Under the pieces are notes generated by a model. The model was not told where the DNA came from. It made no database searches and was given only the letters and a program-made list of their open reading frames with translations. 44,101 nucleotides of DNA, from NCBI GenBank assembly GCA_004211695.1, contig SEEV01000056.1, positions 1 to 44,101 on the forward strand. Reading direction: 5' to 3'. The position numbers were made by a program, and so were the translations under genes. Below, one piece after another: positions 1-8,155 of the stretch; position 1 is the first letter of the stretch, and every line of letters begins with the position of its first letter. This stretch comes from Rhodococcus sp. (in: high G+C Gram-positive bacteria) (lineage in GTDB: Bacteria > Actinomycetota > Actinomycetes > Mycobacteriales > Mycobacteriaceae).

Positions 1-215
1 AGGAGCCCGGCGAGGATGGGGATCAGGGGGATGAGGCAGCGGGTGGCGTAGCGGCGGGTGGCGCCGGGACCGGTGGTGTCGGCCACGACCCAGTCGTGGA
101 GTTCGGCGGGCAGTGTTCTGCCCAGGACGTAGCCGAGGCGTTGCCGCGCGGTGGGTTCGGGTGTGGCGGTGGGTTCGGAGGTGGGGGTCGTGTCGGCTGC
201 GGGGTTCTCGGTCAT
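1..215 (-). CDS. DUF5313 family membrane protein (3' end cut by window edge)
   Basis: Reading the minus strand from an ATG at 215 gives an open frame of 71 codons that runs off the window edge. After a Pro/Thr/Glu-rich leader come LGYVLGRTLPAELHDWV and a TRRYATRCLIPLIPILAG stretch that begins a membrane segment. This matches my memory of the short actinobacterial DUF5313 proteins, which have a conserved GR-LP-HDWV block followed by transmembrane helices; their function is unknown. Its ATG overlaps the SulP stop codon as ATGA, so it is translationally coupled to the transporter and probably co-transcribed with it. Confidence 0.7.
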   Translation of the reverse strand, partial: MTENPAADTTPTSEPTATPEPTARQRLGYVLGRTLPAELHDWVVADTTGPGATRRYATRCLIPLIPILAGL

Positions 216-1948
216 GATCGGTCCTCGTTCGTGGTGGAGGTGTAGTGGTGTGCGGGTAGGACGAGCGTGCGGGCGTAGGCGATGGCGCGCGGGGTGGTAT
301 CGAAGACGTGCCGGTCTTCGCTGTCGGTGGTGGTGAACACCCCGAGGGCCTCGAGCGGCCGGAGGTGTTCGGGTTTGGCTCCGGAGATCAGCACGGTGAT
401 GTGCCGGTGCTCGAGTTTGGTGATGACGTCCTTGAGGACGAGGGCGCCGGTGGCGTCGATCGCAGTGACCCGCGACATCCGCAGGATCACCACCTTCACG
501 TCGGAGACTTCGGCGAGTTCGAGCAGGAACCGGTGCGCGGCGGCGAAGAACAGGGCGCCGTCGATCCGGTACGCGACGATGTGCTCGCGGAGCAGGTCGT
601 GTTCTTCGGCAAGATGATCGTCGGTTTCGAGGGGGACCTGTTCGATGCGGGCGGATCGGGCGACCGCGCGGAGCGCGAGGACGGCGGCGAATCCGACCCC
701 GACGGCGACCGCGGTGACCAGGTCGAAGACCACGGTGACCAGGAAGGTGGCGACCATGACGATCGTGTCGGCGCGGGTGGCCCGGGTGATCGCCAGGATC
801 GAGGCGGTCTCGACCATCCGCACCGTGGTCGCGAGCAGCACCCCGGCCAGGGCGGCGAGCGGGATGTCCGCGACGAGCCCGGCGGCCAGATACACGATCG
901 CGGCGAGGATGAGCGCGTGGGTGAGGGCGGCGAGCCGGGTGCGGGCGCCGGAGCGGACGTTGACGGCGGTGCGGGCGATCGCGCCGGTGGCGGGCACGCC
1001 GCCGAACAGGGGGGCGGCGATGTTCGCCAGCCCCTGCCCGAACAGTTCCCGGTCGGGGTTGTGGCGGGTTCCGACGGCCATCGAGTCGGCGGCGGTCGCC
1101 GACAGCAGCGACTCGAGTGCCGCCAGCGCGGCGACGGCGAGGGCCGGTGCGATCAGCGAGGTCAGCTCACCAACGTGCAGGAAACTCAGGGTGGGCGCGG
1201 CGAACCCGGCCGGAATGGTGCCGATCCGGGCGATGTCGAGGTGAAAGAGTTGCGCGATCAGGGTGGCGGCGGCGACGGCGATCAGGGAGAACGGGACGCG
1301 GGGGAGGTAGCGGCCGCCGACGAGGATGACCGCGGCCACGATCATTGTGGTCGCCGGGGTCAGGACCGACGGGTCCTGGGCGAATCGGTGGACGGCGTCG
1401 GCGGCGCTCTGCCAGACCTTCTCCCCGGCGGCGCCGGTGACCCCGAGGGCGGCGGGGACCTGTTGCAGGGCGATGACCACGGCGATCCCGGCGGTGAAGC
1501 CCTCGATCACCGGGGCCGGCATGTAGCGCACGGCCCGGCCCACCCCGGCAAAGGCGAGGACGACCAGCACCATTCCGGCGATCAGTCCGACCGCGAGGAC
1601 CCCGGTCGGGCCGTACTGGGCGACGATGGGCACCAGAACGACGGTCATCGCACCGGTCGGGCCCGACACCTGGAACCGGGATCCGCCGAAGACGGCCGCC
1701 ACCGCGCCGGCGATGACGGCGGTGGTCAGCCCGGCGGCGGCGCCGAGGCCGGAACTGATCCCGAACCCCAGTGCCAGTGGCAGCGCCACCAGCGCGACGA
1801 TCAACCCGGCGAGCAGGTCCGCGCCCGGGGCACCGGCCGCGGGTTTCCACTCGCTCCAGCGCGGCAGCAGCGCGGCCACTGAGTCCGCGGCCCGGCGGGG
1901 GGTGCTCTCGGTCGCGTCGGCCGGGCCGGTGGGGGTTGGTTCAGTCAT
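212..1948 (-). CDS. SulP/SLC26 family anion transporter with STAS domain
   Basis: 578-residue integral membrane permease. Hydrophobic helices fill roughly residues 40-430. The GADLLAGLIVALVALPLALG block near the start and the FQVSGPTGAMTVVL motif are typical of SulP/SLC26 anion transporters. A cytoplasmic STAS domain follows (about residues 455-560), with the conserved GALFFAAAHRFL and DATGALVL stretches. SulP proteins move sulfate, bicarbonate or other anions, and sequence alone does not decide which. The start is supported by GAGGAA eight bases before the ATG. The next gene overlaps by ATGA, and a perfect palindrome lies 54 bp upstream. Lying beside PEP carboxykinase, bicarbonate is an attractive substrate, but that is inference. 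Confidence 0.9.
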   Translation of the reverse strand: MTEPTPTGPADATESTPRRAADSVAALLPRWSEWKPAAGAPGADLLAGLIVALVALPLALGFGISSGLGAAAGLTTAVIAGAVAAVFGGSRFQVSGPTGAMTVVLVPIVAQYGPTGVLAVGLIAGMVLVVLAFAGVGRAVRYMPAPVIEGFTAGIAVVIALQQVPAALGVTGAAGEKVWQSAADAVHRFAQDPSVLTPATTMIVAAVILVGGRYLPRVPFSLIAVAAATLIAQLFHLDIARIGTIPAGFAAPTLSFLHVGELTSLIAPALAVAALAALESLLSATAADSMAVGTRHNPDRELFGQGLANIAAPLFGGVPATGAIARTAVNVRSGARTRLAALTHALILAAIVYLAAGLVADIPLAALAGVLLATTVRMVETASILAITRATRADTIVMVATFLVTVVFDLVTAVAVGVGFAAVLALRAVARSARIEQVPLETDDHLAEEHDLLREHIVAYRIDGALFFAAAHRFLLELAEVSDVKVVILRMSRVTAIDATGALVLKDVITKLEHRHITVLISGAKPEHLRPLEALGVFTTTDSEDRHVFDTTPRAIAYARTLVLPAHHYTSTTNEDRS

Positions 1949-1997
1949 CGACGTTCCTCGGTAGTGATGGTCAGCGGTCCAATCAGCGACCCGTTAT

Positions 1998-2021
1998 CTA
2001 GTTGCTAATGTTAGCAAGTAG
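1998..2021. promoter_or_regulatory. Palindromic operator upstream of sulP
   Basis: The core TTGCTAATGTTAGCAA (2002-2017) is a perfect inverted repeat (7-bp arms, 2-bp centre). Flanking CTA/TAG extend the symmetry. It sits 54 bp before the sulP ATG. A near-identical sequence lies before the ArsR-family gene at 5634-5649, making this the likely ArsR operator. Confidence 0.6.
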
Positions 2022-2211
2022 CAGTCATGGAATGTTGAGTCGTGCAGGTAACCTCGATCACGGCCCTGCGGGGTCGCGTCGGCCTAGTTGTCGCTGGCAC
2101 CGGACAACGGTTTCAGTCCGTATCCGGCCCGCGTGTTCGGACTGACCCCGCTCCCCGACGACCGTGACGCGCTCCACCGTTGCGGGGCCGGTGTCAGAAT
2201 CGGGGCTGCGC

Positions 2212-4089
2212 TCACCGGGATTCCCCGCCCCCGGGCGCGGGGTCGCGCCGAGGATCGATGGTGGCGGCGTAGCCGGACGTGGCCGCGGTGAGGCGCTGCC
2301 GCAGGGTCGCGAGTTCCTCGCGCAGGACGTCGGGCAGCCTGTTGCCGCCGATGGTGGCGAACCACTCGTCGATCAGCCGAAGTTCGGTGATCCATTCCGT
2401 GGGGTCCACCCGCAGCGCGGCGGCGATCTTGGTGTGGTCGAACTTCAGACCGGTCAGGTCGAGGTCGCCCGGGGTGGGCACGTGGCCGAGCGGGGTCGCC
2501 TCCGCTGTGGCGATGCCCTCGATCCGCCGCAGCGCCCAGGCGAGGATCCGGGAGTTCTCGCCGAAGCCGGGCCAGAGGAATTCGTCGGTGTCGCCGCGGC
2601 GGAACCAGTTGACGTAGAAGATCTTCGGCAACAGATCCGGGCTGGTCTTCTCGCCGATGTCGAGCCAGTGCTGGAAGTAGTCGCCGACGTGGTAGCCGAG
2701 GAACGGCAGCATCGCCATCGGGTCGCGGCGCACGACCCCGACCCGCCCGGTGGCGGCGGCGGTGGTTTCCGAGGACAGGGTGGCGGCCAGGAACACCCCG
2801 TGCCGCCAACTCAATGATTCGGTGACCAGCGGGATGGTGGTGGCGCGGCGGCCGCCGAAGAGGATCGCCGAGATCGGCACCCCGGCAGGGTCGTTCCATT
2901 CGGGGGCGACGGTCGGGCACTGGGCGATCGGGGTGCAGTACCGCGAATTCGGGTGCGCGGCCGGCTCTCCGGAGGCCGGGGTCCAATCCCGCCGTTTCCA
3001 GTCCGTCAGATGCGCCGGCGGCGTGCCGGTCAACCCTTCCCACCAGATGTCGCCGTCGTCGGTGAGGGCGACGTTGGTGAAGATCGAGTTGCCCCGCTCG
3101 ATGGTGGCCATCGCGTGCGGGTTGGTGTGGACGCCGGTGCCGGGGGCGACACCGAAGAACCCGGCCTCCGGGTTGACCGCATACAGTCGGCCGTCGTCAC
3201 CGAACCGCAGCCAGGCGATGTCGTCGCCGATCGTTTCGGCGGTCCATCCCTCGAGGGTGGGGTCGAGCATCGCGAGGTTGGTCTTGCCGCAGGACGAGGG
3301 GAACGCCGCGGCGATGTAGTGCACGCGCTGCTGCGGGGAGGTGAGTTTGAGGATGAGCATGTGCTCGGCCAGCCAGCCCTCGTCCTTGGCCATCTTCGAC
3401 GCGATCCGCAGCGCGTAGCACTTCTTGCCCAACAGCGCGTTGCCGCCGTAGCCGGAGCCGTAACTCCAGATGGTGCGCTCCTCCGGAAAGTGGGAAATGT
3501 ACTTGGTGTGGTCGCACGGCCACGGTGTGTCCACCTGACCCGGGTACAGTGGGGCGCCGACCGAGTGCAGGCATTTGACGAAGTCGGTGCCCGCGGTGAG
3601 CCTGTCCCACACCGCGGTGCCGGAGCGGGTCATGATCTGCATCGAGACCGCCACGTACTCCGAGTCGGTGATCTGGACACCGAACTTCGGCTCGGCCGCA
3701 TCGAGGGGGCCCATGCAGAATGCGACGACGTACATCGTGCGCCCGGCCATCGCCCCGCGGTAGTGCTCGGTCATCACCGTCTTCATGTCGACCGGGTCCA
3801 TCCAGTTGTTCGTCGGGCCGGCGTCGGCCTGGAACCGGGAGCAGATGAACGTGCGGTCCTCGACCCGGGCCACGTCGTCGGGGTCGGAGGCACACCAGAA
3901 GGAGTTCGGTTTGCGCTCCAGTCGCACGAAGGTGCCCTTGTCCACCAATTGTGTGGTCAGCCGGTCCCATTCGTCGGCGCTGCCGTCGCACCACACCACA
4001 GTGTCGGGGGCGGTGAGGTCGGCGATCTCTTCCACCCAGGACGCGACGGCGGGATGCGCGGTGGGGGCGGTGGCGGTGGGGGTGCTCAC
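2212..4089 (-). CDS. pckG: Phosphoenolpyruvate carboxykinase (GTP)
   Basis: 625 residues, close to the length of actinobacterial GTP-dependent PEPCK. The enzyme interconverts oxaloacetate + GTP with PEP + CO2 + GDP. The diagnostic P-loop with the reactive cysteine, [16 protein letters not shown], is present near residue 270, and further family blocks are visible ([39 protein letters not shown]). I place the start at GTG 4089 because AGGAG precedes it by about six bases; a longer in-frame ATG at 4152 would overlap the promoter region and lacks a site. It follows the malic-enzyme-like gene by 59 bp on the same strand, so they likely share a transcript governing C4/C3 carbon flux. Confidence 0.97.
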   Translation of the reverse strand: MSTPTATAPTAHPAVASWVEEIADLTAPDTVVWCDGSADEWDRLTTQLVDKGTFVRLERKPNSFWCASDPDDVARVEDRTFICSRFQADAGPTNNWMDPVDMKTVMTEHYRGAMAGRTMYVVAFCMGPLDAAEPKFGVQITDSEYVAVSMQIMTRSGTAVWDRLTAGTDFVKCLHSVGAPLYPGQVDTPWPCDHTKYISHFPEERTIWSYGSGYGGNALLGKKCYALRIASKMAKDEGWLAEHMLILKLTSPQQRVHYIAAAFPSSCGKTNLAMLDPTLEGWTAETIGDDIAWLRFGDDGRLYAVNPEAGFFGVAPGTGVHTNPHAMATIERGNSIFTNVALTDDGDIWWEGLTGTPPAHLTDWKRRDWTPASGEPAAHPNSRYCTPIAQCPTVAPEWNDPAGVPISAILFGGRRATTIPLVTESLSWRHGVFLAATLSSETTAAATGRVGVVRRDPMAMLPFLGYHVGDYFQHWLDIGEKTSPDLLPKIFYVNWFRRGDTDEFLWPGFGENSRILAWALRRIEGIATAEATPLGHVPTPGDLDLTGLKFDHTKIAAALRVDPTEWITELRLIDEWFATIGGNRLPDVLREELATLRQRLTAATSGYAATIDPRRDPAPGGGESR

Positions 4090-4148
4090 GGGTGTTCTCC
4101 TCAAAGAATATTCGACACAATGTGGTGCTTGCGGCGCGGTGCGTTGGA

Positions 4149-5027
4149 TCACCGTTGATCGCGATACGGGACGGGATGGCCGAGGGCCCGGCTCACGTGG
4201 CGGGCGACGGCGGACACCAGCCGCCGGTCATCGACGGACGGCAGTAGCTGATCGGTGGGGGTGATCAGCGCCAGCGCCCGCACACATGCGGCCACCGCCT
4301 CAACCGTCAAGGTCCGCACCTCGTGCCCACACAGGGCGGCGAGCAGCCCGGGCAGCACCAGCGCCCCGTAGGGGAAGCCGTCGGCGGGGACCGCCACCGT
4401 GCGACCGACTGCCGCACCCTCGGGGGCACACCCGACGAGATCGATCAGGACATCGTTGTGTTCCATCAACCGGCGTAGCGGAAACGCCTCGGCGTCGCGC
4501 TGGTGCCAACTGCTCAGATCCCCGACCCCTGAGGCGATCAACACCGGCGCCAGCAACGGCGCCCACGACGCGCCGGTGACGACGACCCGGCCGGCGCGTG
4601 GCGGGACGCCGCGGCGGCGCAGGGTGGTGATCGTCGCGGCCGCCGCCGCCGCCGTCAGCACGTCCAGTTCGGTGAGGACCACGGGCCCGCCGCGCTCGGT
4701 CACCTCACGCTGCACCGACGCGGACTCCCGGTGCCCCACACCGACCACGAACACCGCCGACACCCCGGTCGGGAGCCCCAGGATGCGCTCGGTCAACACG
4801 TGCGGGTCCCCCGTGGTCACCGGAACGCAGAGCGGGCGTATCGGAGTCCGCTCCCGGATGAGGGCCGCGTAATCCTCCATCGCGACCCACGGCGGCCGGG
4901 TCCGCGCCGACCCGGCCGCGCCCGAGCGGGTGGTGGACACCGCGACGACGGCAACGCGGATTCCCGTCAAGGCCGGACCGGAGCCGTCGGGCGAACCGCT
5001 GGCACCACCGTCGTGATTGTTTGTCAC
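4149..5027 (-). CDS. Malic-enzyme-like NAD(P)-binding protein
   Basis: 292 residues. The C-terminal two thirds resembles the NAD-binding domain of malic enzymes: an alanine-rich helix, then [20 protein letters not shown] (a nucleotide-binding beta-alpha-beta), then a DVLIDLVG strand, a [13 protein letters not shown] block and a closing helical bundle with [14 protein letters not shown]. The N-terminal region is too short for a full malic catalytic domain (family usually about 400 residues or more), and I do not see the usual catalytic Tyr/Lys and metal-binding acidic residues. It may be a regulatory or degenerate relative. The start is a GTG with GAGAAG upstream. Being just upstream of pckG supports a role in the PEP/pyruvate/oxaloacetate node. 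The family call is by eye and moderate. Confidence 0.5.
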   Translation of the reverse strand: MTNNHDGGASGSPDGSGPALTGIRVAVVAVSTTRSGAAGSARTRPPWVAMEDYAALIRERTPIRPLCVPVTTGDPHVLTERILGLPTGVSAVFVVGVGHRESASVQREVTERGGPVVLTELDVLTAAAAAATITTLRRRGVPPRAGRVVVTGASWAPLLAPVLIASGVGDLSSWHQRDAEAFPLRRLMEHNDVLIDLVGCAPEGAAVGRTVAVPADGFPYGALVLPGLLAALCGHEVRTLTVEAVAACVRALALITPTDQLLPSVDDRRLVSAVARHVSRALGHPVPYRDQR

Positions 5028-5108
5028 CGTGGACTTCTCTTTTCTCGTTCCCGATCGAGAGCGAAATCTCCCAGCTCATCGTCTGCACGATGTGCGCACT
5101 TAAGAAAA

Positions 5109-5128
5109 TTCGCAACCAACATATGCAA
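5109..5128 (-). promoter_or_regulatory. Possible degenerate ArsR operator before the malic-like/pckG operon
   Basis: On the minus strand the sequence TTGCATATGTTGGTTGCGAA lies 82 bp or more upstream of the GTG at 5027. It contains the half-site TTGCGAA found in the arsR promoter and a second TTGC-N5-TT element resembling the sulP operator. The match is partial, so this is only a candidate. Confidence 0.25.
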
Positions 5129-5155
5129 TGGGGGTCCTGCCTTGGTGAGCCCCCG

Positions 5156-5521
5156 TCAGCCCCCGGTCTCACCCACCAAGGCAGGAGGTTCGGGCACGTC
5201 CTCGAGCACCTCCGCCTGCCCGGCGACCACCCCGGTCAAGATCCCCCGCGCAACCCGCAGCAGTTCGGCGATGCGGGGGGAGGTCAGCGCGTAGGACACC
5301 GACAGGCCCTCACGGCGGGCGGTGACCAGGCCGGCCCGGCGCAGGATCGACAACTGCTGGGACAGGTTCGCCGGCTCGATGCCCACCTCGGGCAGCATCT
5401 CGGAGACGGCGTGTTCGCGTTCGCTGAGCAGCTCGAGGACCCGGATGCGCGCCGGGTGACCCAACGTCTTGAAGAAGTCCGCCTTCATCTGATACAGCGG
5501 TTGGCGCGAGTTCGCGGCCAT
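5156..5521 (-). CDS. ArsR-family winged-helix repressor lacking cysteines
   Basis: 121 residues. It has the ArsR/SmtB layout: FFKTLGHPARIRVLELLSE, an EPANLSQQLSILRRAGLV recognition-helix region, and a wing REGLSVSYALTS. A strong AGGAGG-type ribosome site (AGGAGGAGCC) precedes the ATG. Metal-sensing ArsR proteins usually carry Cys clusters; this one has no cysteine at all and only two histidines, so it probably senses something other than a thiophilic metal. The palindrome at 5634-5649 upstream of it and its copy before sulP make autoregulation and control of the transporter likely. The adjacent malic-like/pckG operon may also be a target. Confidence 0.9.
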   Translation of the reverse strand: MAANSRQPLYQMKADFFKTLGHPARIRVLELLSEREHAVSEMLPEVGIEPANLSQQLSILRRAGLVTARREGLSVSYALTSPRIAELLRVARGILTGVVAGQAEVLEDVPEPPALVGETGG

Positions 5522-5633
5522 GGCTCCTCCTGTCGTCCGGGTCGATCCGGCGCGCCGGTGAGGTGGATGCTCTCACGGCGGCGCCGAGCCGGATGCCTCG
5601 CCTGCAACCTACAACTCCGGCAGGTTGTGTTAC

Positions 5634-5657
5634 TTGCGAATCTTAGCAATTCGCTAG
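5634..5657. promoter_or_regulatory. Operator copy upstream of the ArsR gene
   Basis: TTGCGAATCTTAGCAA (5634-5649) differs from the perfect sulP palindrome at three positions and keeps both half-sites. A second overlapping half-symmetry, TAGC-N5-GCTA, follows directly (5645-5656). It lies 113 bp before the arsR ATG. Confidence 0.5.
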
Positions 5658-5713
5658 AGTTCGTGCTTCCACGCATCCCGAAACCGACTCCCGCGAAATG
5701 CGCGTAGCGGCGG

Positions 5714-5998
5714 GCGGCGCGGATTCGCGGACGGATCAGGGTGATCGGCGTCAGCCAGAACAACTCCTTCAGCTTCCAGATGGAGATCAGCCAGCTCAAG
5801 GAGTTGGACTTCGCGATTGGCCTATGTTCGGTGCAGGCGGAGCTTCCGACGCTTCTCGCGCTCACCGCGAACGGTCGACTGGACCCGGCAGCCGTCGTCT
5901 CCCATCGGGTGCCGCTGTCCGCGGGCCGCGGGGCGTATCAAATGTTCGGCACCCGATCTGACCGCGTCTGCAAGGTGGTGTTGGACCCGAAGCTTTGA
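5714..5998 (+). pseudogene. 3' remnant of a zinc-type alcohol dehydrogenase
   Basis: The frame ending at 5998 encodes only the last 85-95 residues of a medium-chain zinc alcohol dehydrogenase: a nucleotide-fold end (RVIGVSQNNSF), MEISQLKELDFAIGLCSVQ, then SHRVPLSAGRGAYQMF and a terminal VCKVVLDPKL, the usual end of formaldehyde/alcohol dehydrogenases of about 350-390 residues. The catalytic zinc and Rossmann regions are absent, and an in-frame TAG at 5705 blocks any extension. It therefore appears to be a truncated, non-functional fragment left by a rearrangement. Confidence 0.7.
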
Positions 5999-6698
5999 GG
6001 TATTCGGCTGGCCGCGGCTACTGAACGACTATTCGGGACCACATGGCCGGGTCGCCCGCGCGGAGGTGTGGATACCTCCGCAAGAATTGCCGTAAGCCTG
6101 CAAGCAATGCGGCGGCAGGGTGTCGGGAGATTCTTGGCATTGTGCGGGGCGCCTCGTCTCACCGCGGTGCTCCGAGGAGTGTGGCGGCGGGATTGCTCAG
6201 CCGAAGACGCACACCCGACCGGCGACGGCGAACGACACCGCGACCCGCAGCGCCCGATGGTGGGCGTGCGCCGGTGGCGACGTCTCGGACGCTGCGCCGA
6301 TTGCGGCGCTGAACCGGTACTGCCGTCCACGCCTGTGCGAGGACGCCTATGCCGGTGCGCATTTCGAGTCGTGGTCGAGCACCGGTGATCGGGCGGGGAG
6401 GTGGACCGGTTCACCGGGTCTGACGGGGCGGTAGTAGAAGTCGGTCCCTTTCTGGTTGGCCTGGCCATCGCCGTCGGGGACGATCCGTGTCCACAAACAA
6501 GCGCAGTGGTTGCAGTCTCGGGCCGGCTTGCTGTCGGATGAGGGCGGCAAAGCACGTGGTGACCTGCTGCACGTGCGCTGTGAGTGTGACTCGCGCTCTC
6601 TGGCAGGTGCTTGACTTCGCGCCACCACAGGGCGCAGCTGCCGTGGTGCTCGGACACATATTCCAGCTTGCCGCGATGATGTCGGGCAGGTTTCGTCG
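5999..6698. other. 700-bp stretch without a recognisable intact gene
   Basis: No frame here gives a family I recognise. Two pieces look faintly protein-like. On the plus strand at 6090-6400 is a cysteine-rich run with CKQCGG and CSEECGG spacing reminiscent of a small zinc finger. On the minus strand, near 6347-6520, a segment contains GQANQKGTDFYYRP with high G/C at third positions. Both are short and open to the left or right only by chance. They may be remains of genes destroyed in the same rearrangements that truncated the flanking genes. Confidence 0.4.
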
Positions 6699-7343
6699 TC
6701 AGCTACCGAAGAGTGCCTCGGGCAGCGTCGTCTCGGCGATGAGCCCGAGTGCGTCGGCGGCTGTGCCGAGCGCGACCTTGTACATGCCGCCGTCGATGTG
6801 CCACTGGCCGGCCGTTCCGTCGTACCGCGCCAGGAGCCGGGGGTCGACGGTCAGCGCCACCTGCCGCGCCTGGCCTGGCTGCAGCTCGATGCGTTCGAAG
6901 CCGAGTAGCCGCACACGCCGGTCGCCTGCCGCTTCAGTGAGGTAGAGCTGCGGTACGTCGGCGCAGGCTTGTTCGCCGGTGTTGGTCACAACGAATGTGG
7001 CAGTCAGGCTGTCTCCGTTGCTGACCTGTAAGTCGCTGTACTCGAACGAGGTGTAGCTCAGCCCGAAACCGAACGCAAACAGCGGCCGCTCGTTCTGCTT
7101 CGCGAACCAGCGGTAGCCGACCTCGGCGCCCTCGTTGTACTCGACGGCGGTCGGTGTGCCCCAGGGCGTTCCCATGCCTGACAGCTCGGGGCGGGGCGTC
7201 TGGGCGAGATCGGCCGGGAACGTGATTGGGAGGCGCCCCGATGGGTTGACCATGCCGACGAGGATCTCCGCGATTGCTCGGCCGCCAGCCTGACCTGGGT
7301 ACCACGCCTGAACGATCGCCCTCACCTTGTCACGCCACGGCAT
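6699..7343 (-). pseudogene. C-terminal fragment of a GH3 beta-glucosidase
   Basis: 214 residues that match only the end of glycoside hydrolase family 3 enzymes. They are the tail of the second catalytic-site domain (AIVQAWYPGQAGGRAIAEIL, GMVNPSGRLPITFP), the LFAFGFGLSYTSFEYSDL hinge, and the fibronectin-III-like domain (TNTGEQACADVPQLYL, GFERIELQPGQ). Complete GH3 enzymes are 700-900 residues, so the nucleophile-bearing N-terminal barrel is missing. The break lies near 7343, immediately before the chrA fragment on the opposite strand. Confidence 0.85.
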
Positions 7344-7377
7344 CGACAGGGGGTGAGCGAGAACGAAACGTCGACGG

Positions 7378-7828
7378 GTGCATGGGACTCGAACGCCTCC
7401 GCAACAGTACGCATCTGACGGCCGCGCTGCCGGGCATCACTGCCTCCGTGGTCGGCGTGATCAGGAACCTGGCCCTGTATTTCGCGATCCACACTCTGTT
7501 CACGGACGCCTCGCTTCTGCGTTGGGGTCCGCTGCATCTGCCGGTCCCGGAAGTCACCTCTCTGCGGCCGCTCGCGCTCGTGATCGGCGTGCTGGCCGGG
7601 ATGATGATCTACCGGCTGAACTGGTCGGTGCTGCGCACGCTCGGGGTGTGCGCGCTGCTCGGGCTCGCCGCCGGTCTGGCCGGGAGTACCGCGGAAGAGG
7701 CGGTCGAGGACGTGTCCGAGGTGGACGCCGCACAGGAACTGACACCGATCAGAACCGGTAAGGACGGAAGCACGAACCGATGGGTTCGCATTCTCATGGG
7801 TGACTCCGAACTCTCCAATCAGAATTGA
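7378..7828 (+). pseudogene. C-terminal fragment of a chromate (CHR family) transporter
   Basis: The recognisable part begins near 7380 (GLERLRNSTHLTAALPGIT) and continues into two membrane spans: ASVVGVIRNLALYFAIHTLF and, after a loop, ALVIGVLAGMMIYRLNWSVL then TLGVCALLGLAAGL. This is the end of ChrA-type chromate/sulfate antiporters, which are normally about 400 residues. The upstream frame into 7274 lies over the GH3 remnant and is not homologous. The 3' tail beyond the last helix is long and hydrophilic. Only the last third survives, so it is treated as a pseudogene. Confidence 0.7.
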
Positions 7829-7834
7829 TCCCGG

Positions 7835-7866
7835 AAAGATACTAAAAATCACCTAGTAATATCTTT
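7835..7866. repeat. AAAGATA / TATCTTT inverted repeat in an AT-rich gap
   Basis: AAAGATACTA (7835-7844) is matched by TAGTAATATCTTT (7854-7866): 7-bp outer arms and CTA/TAG inner arms. It lies just after the chrA remnant stop in a short AT-rich island. The half-site resembles the AAGATACT operator at 14034-14054. It could be an operator, or a terminator-like stem. Confidence 0.4.
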
Positions 7867-8074
7867 AGTTGGGTCCGGCGGATTCTAACGCTGGACAAGT
7901 GGGCGCCCCCCACTCAGGGGCCTCGATTTGCGCGGATGCCGGACAACCGAGACGTGCAGCCTTCCCGCCGGGCTCCGTCTCAATTCGGAGACCTACGGTG
8001 CGAGTTGCGGCGATATCCTGAATCTCTGGGATGAAGCTGCGACGCCAGGAGTCGCCGTCGGCTTCACGGAACGA

Positions 8075-8135
8075 ACCCGAAGGGACGGTTTGCGACGGAT
8101 CGGGCGCTCCTTCGGGTACGCCCGATCCGTCGCAA
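8075..8135 (+). promoter_or_regulatory. Leader hairpin with competing pairing before the PknK-like gene
   Basis: A perfect 17-bp stem is formed by 8090-8106 (TTGCGACGGATCGGGCG) and 8119-8135, with a 12-nt loop. Nine bases of the loop region (CCTTCGGGT, 8109-8117) are also exactly complementary to ACCCGAAGG at 8075-8083, just upstream of the stem. The two pairings cannot both form except as a pseudoknot. The structure ends 20 nt before the chosen ATG at 8156, so it could act on translation or transcript elongation. There is no T-tract, so it is not a standard terminator. Confidence 0.55.
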
Positions 8136-8155
8136 CCCCCGGAATCGCGGTAGTC

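Noticed and set aside
308..1882. Long plus-strand open frame of 524 codons
   Set aside because: It lies entirely opposite the SulP gene and is extremely rich in Gly/Asp/Arg, as expected from the antisense of a high-GC gene. No motif.
2953..4158. Plus-strand open frame of about 400 codons
   Set aside because: Antisense of pckG with Arg/Gly/Val-rich composition; no family features.
5938..6657. Minus-strand open frame of 239 codons
   Set aside because: Overlaps the ADH remnant and shows no domain; His/Thr/Arg-rich, as in random high-GC frames.
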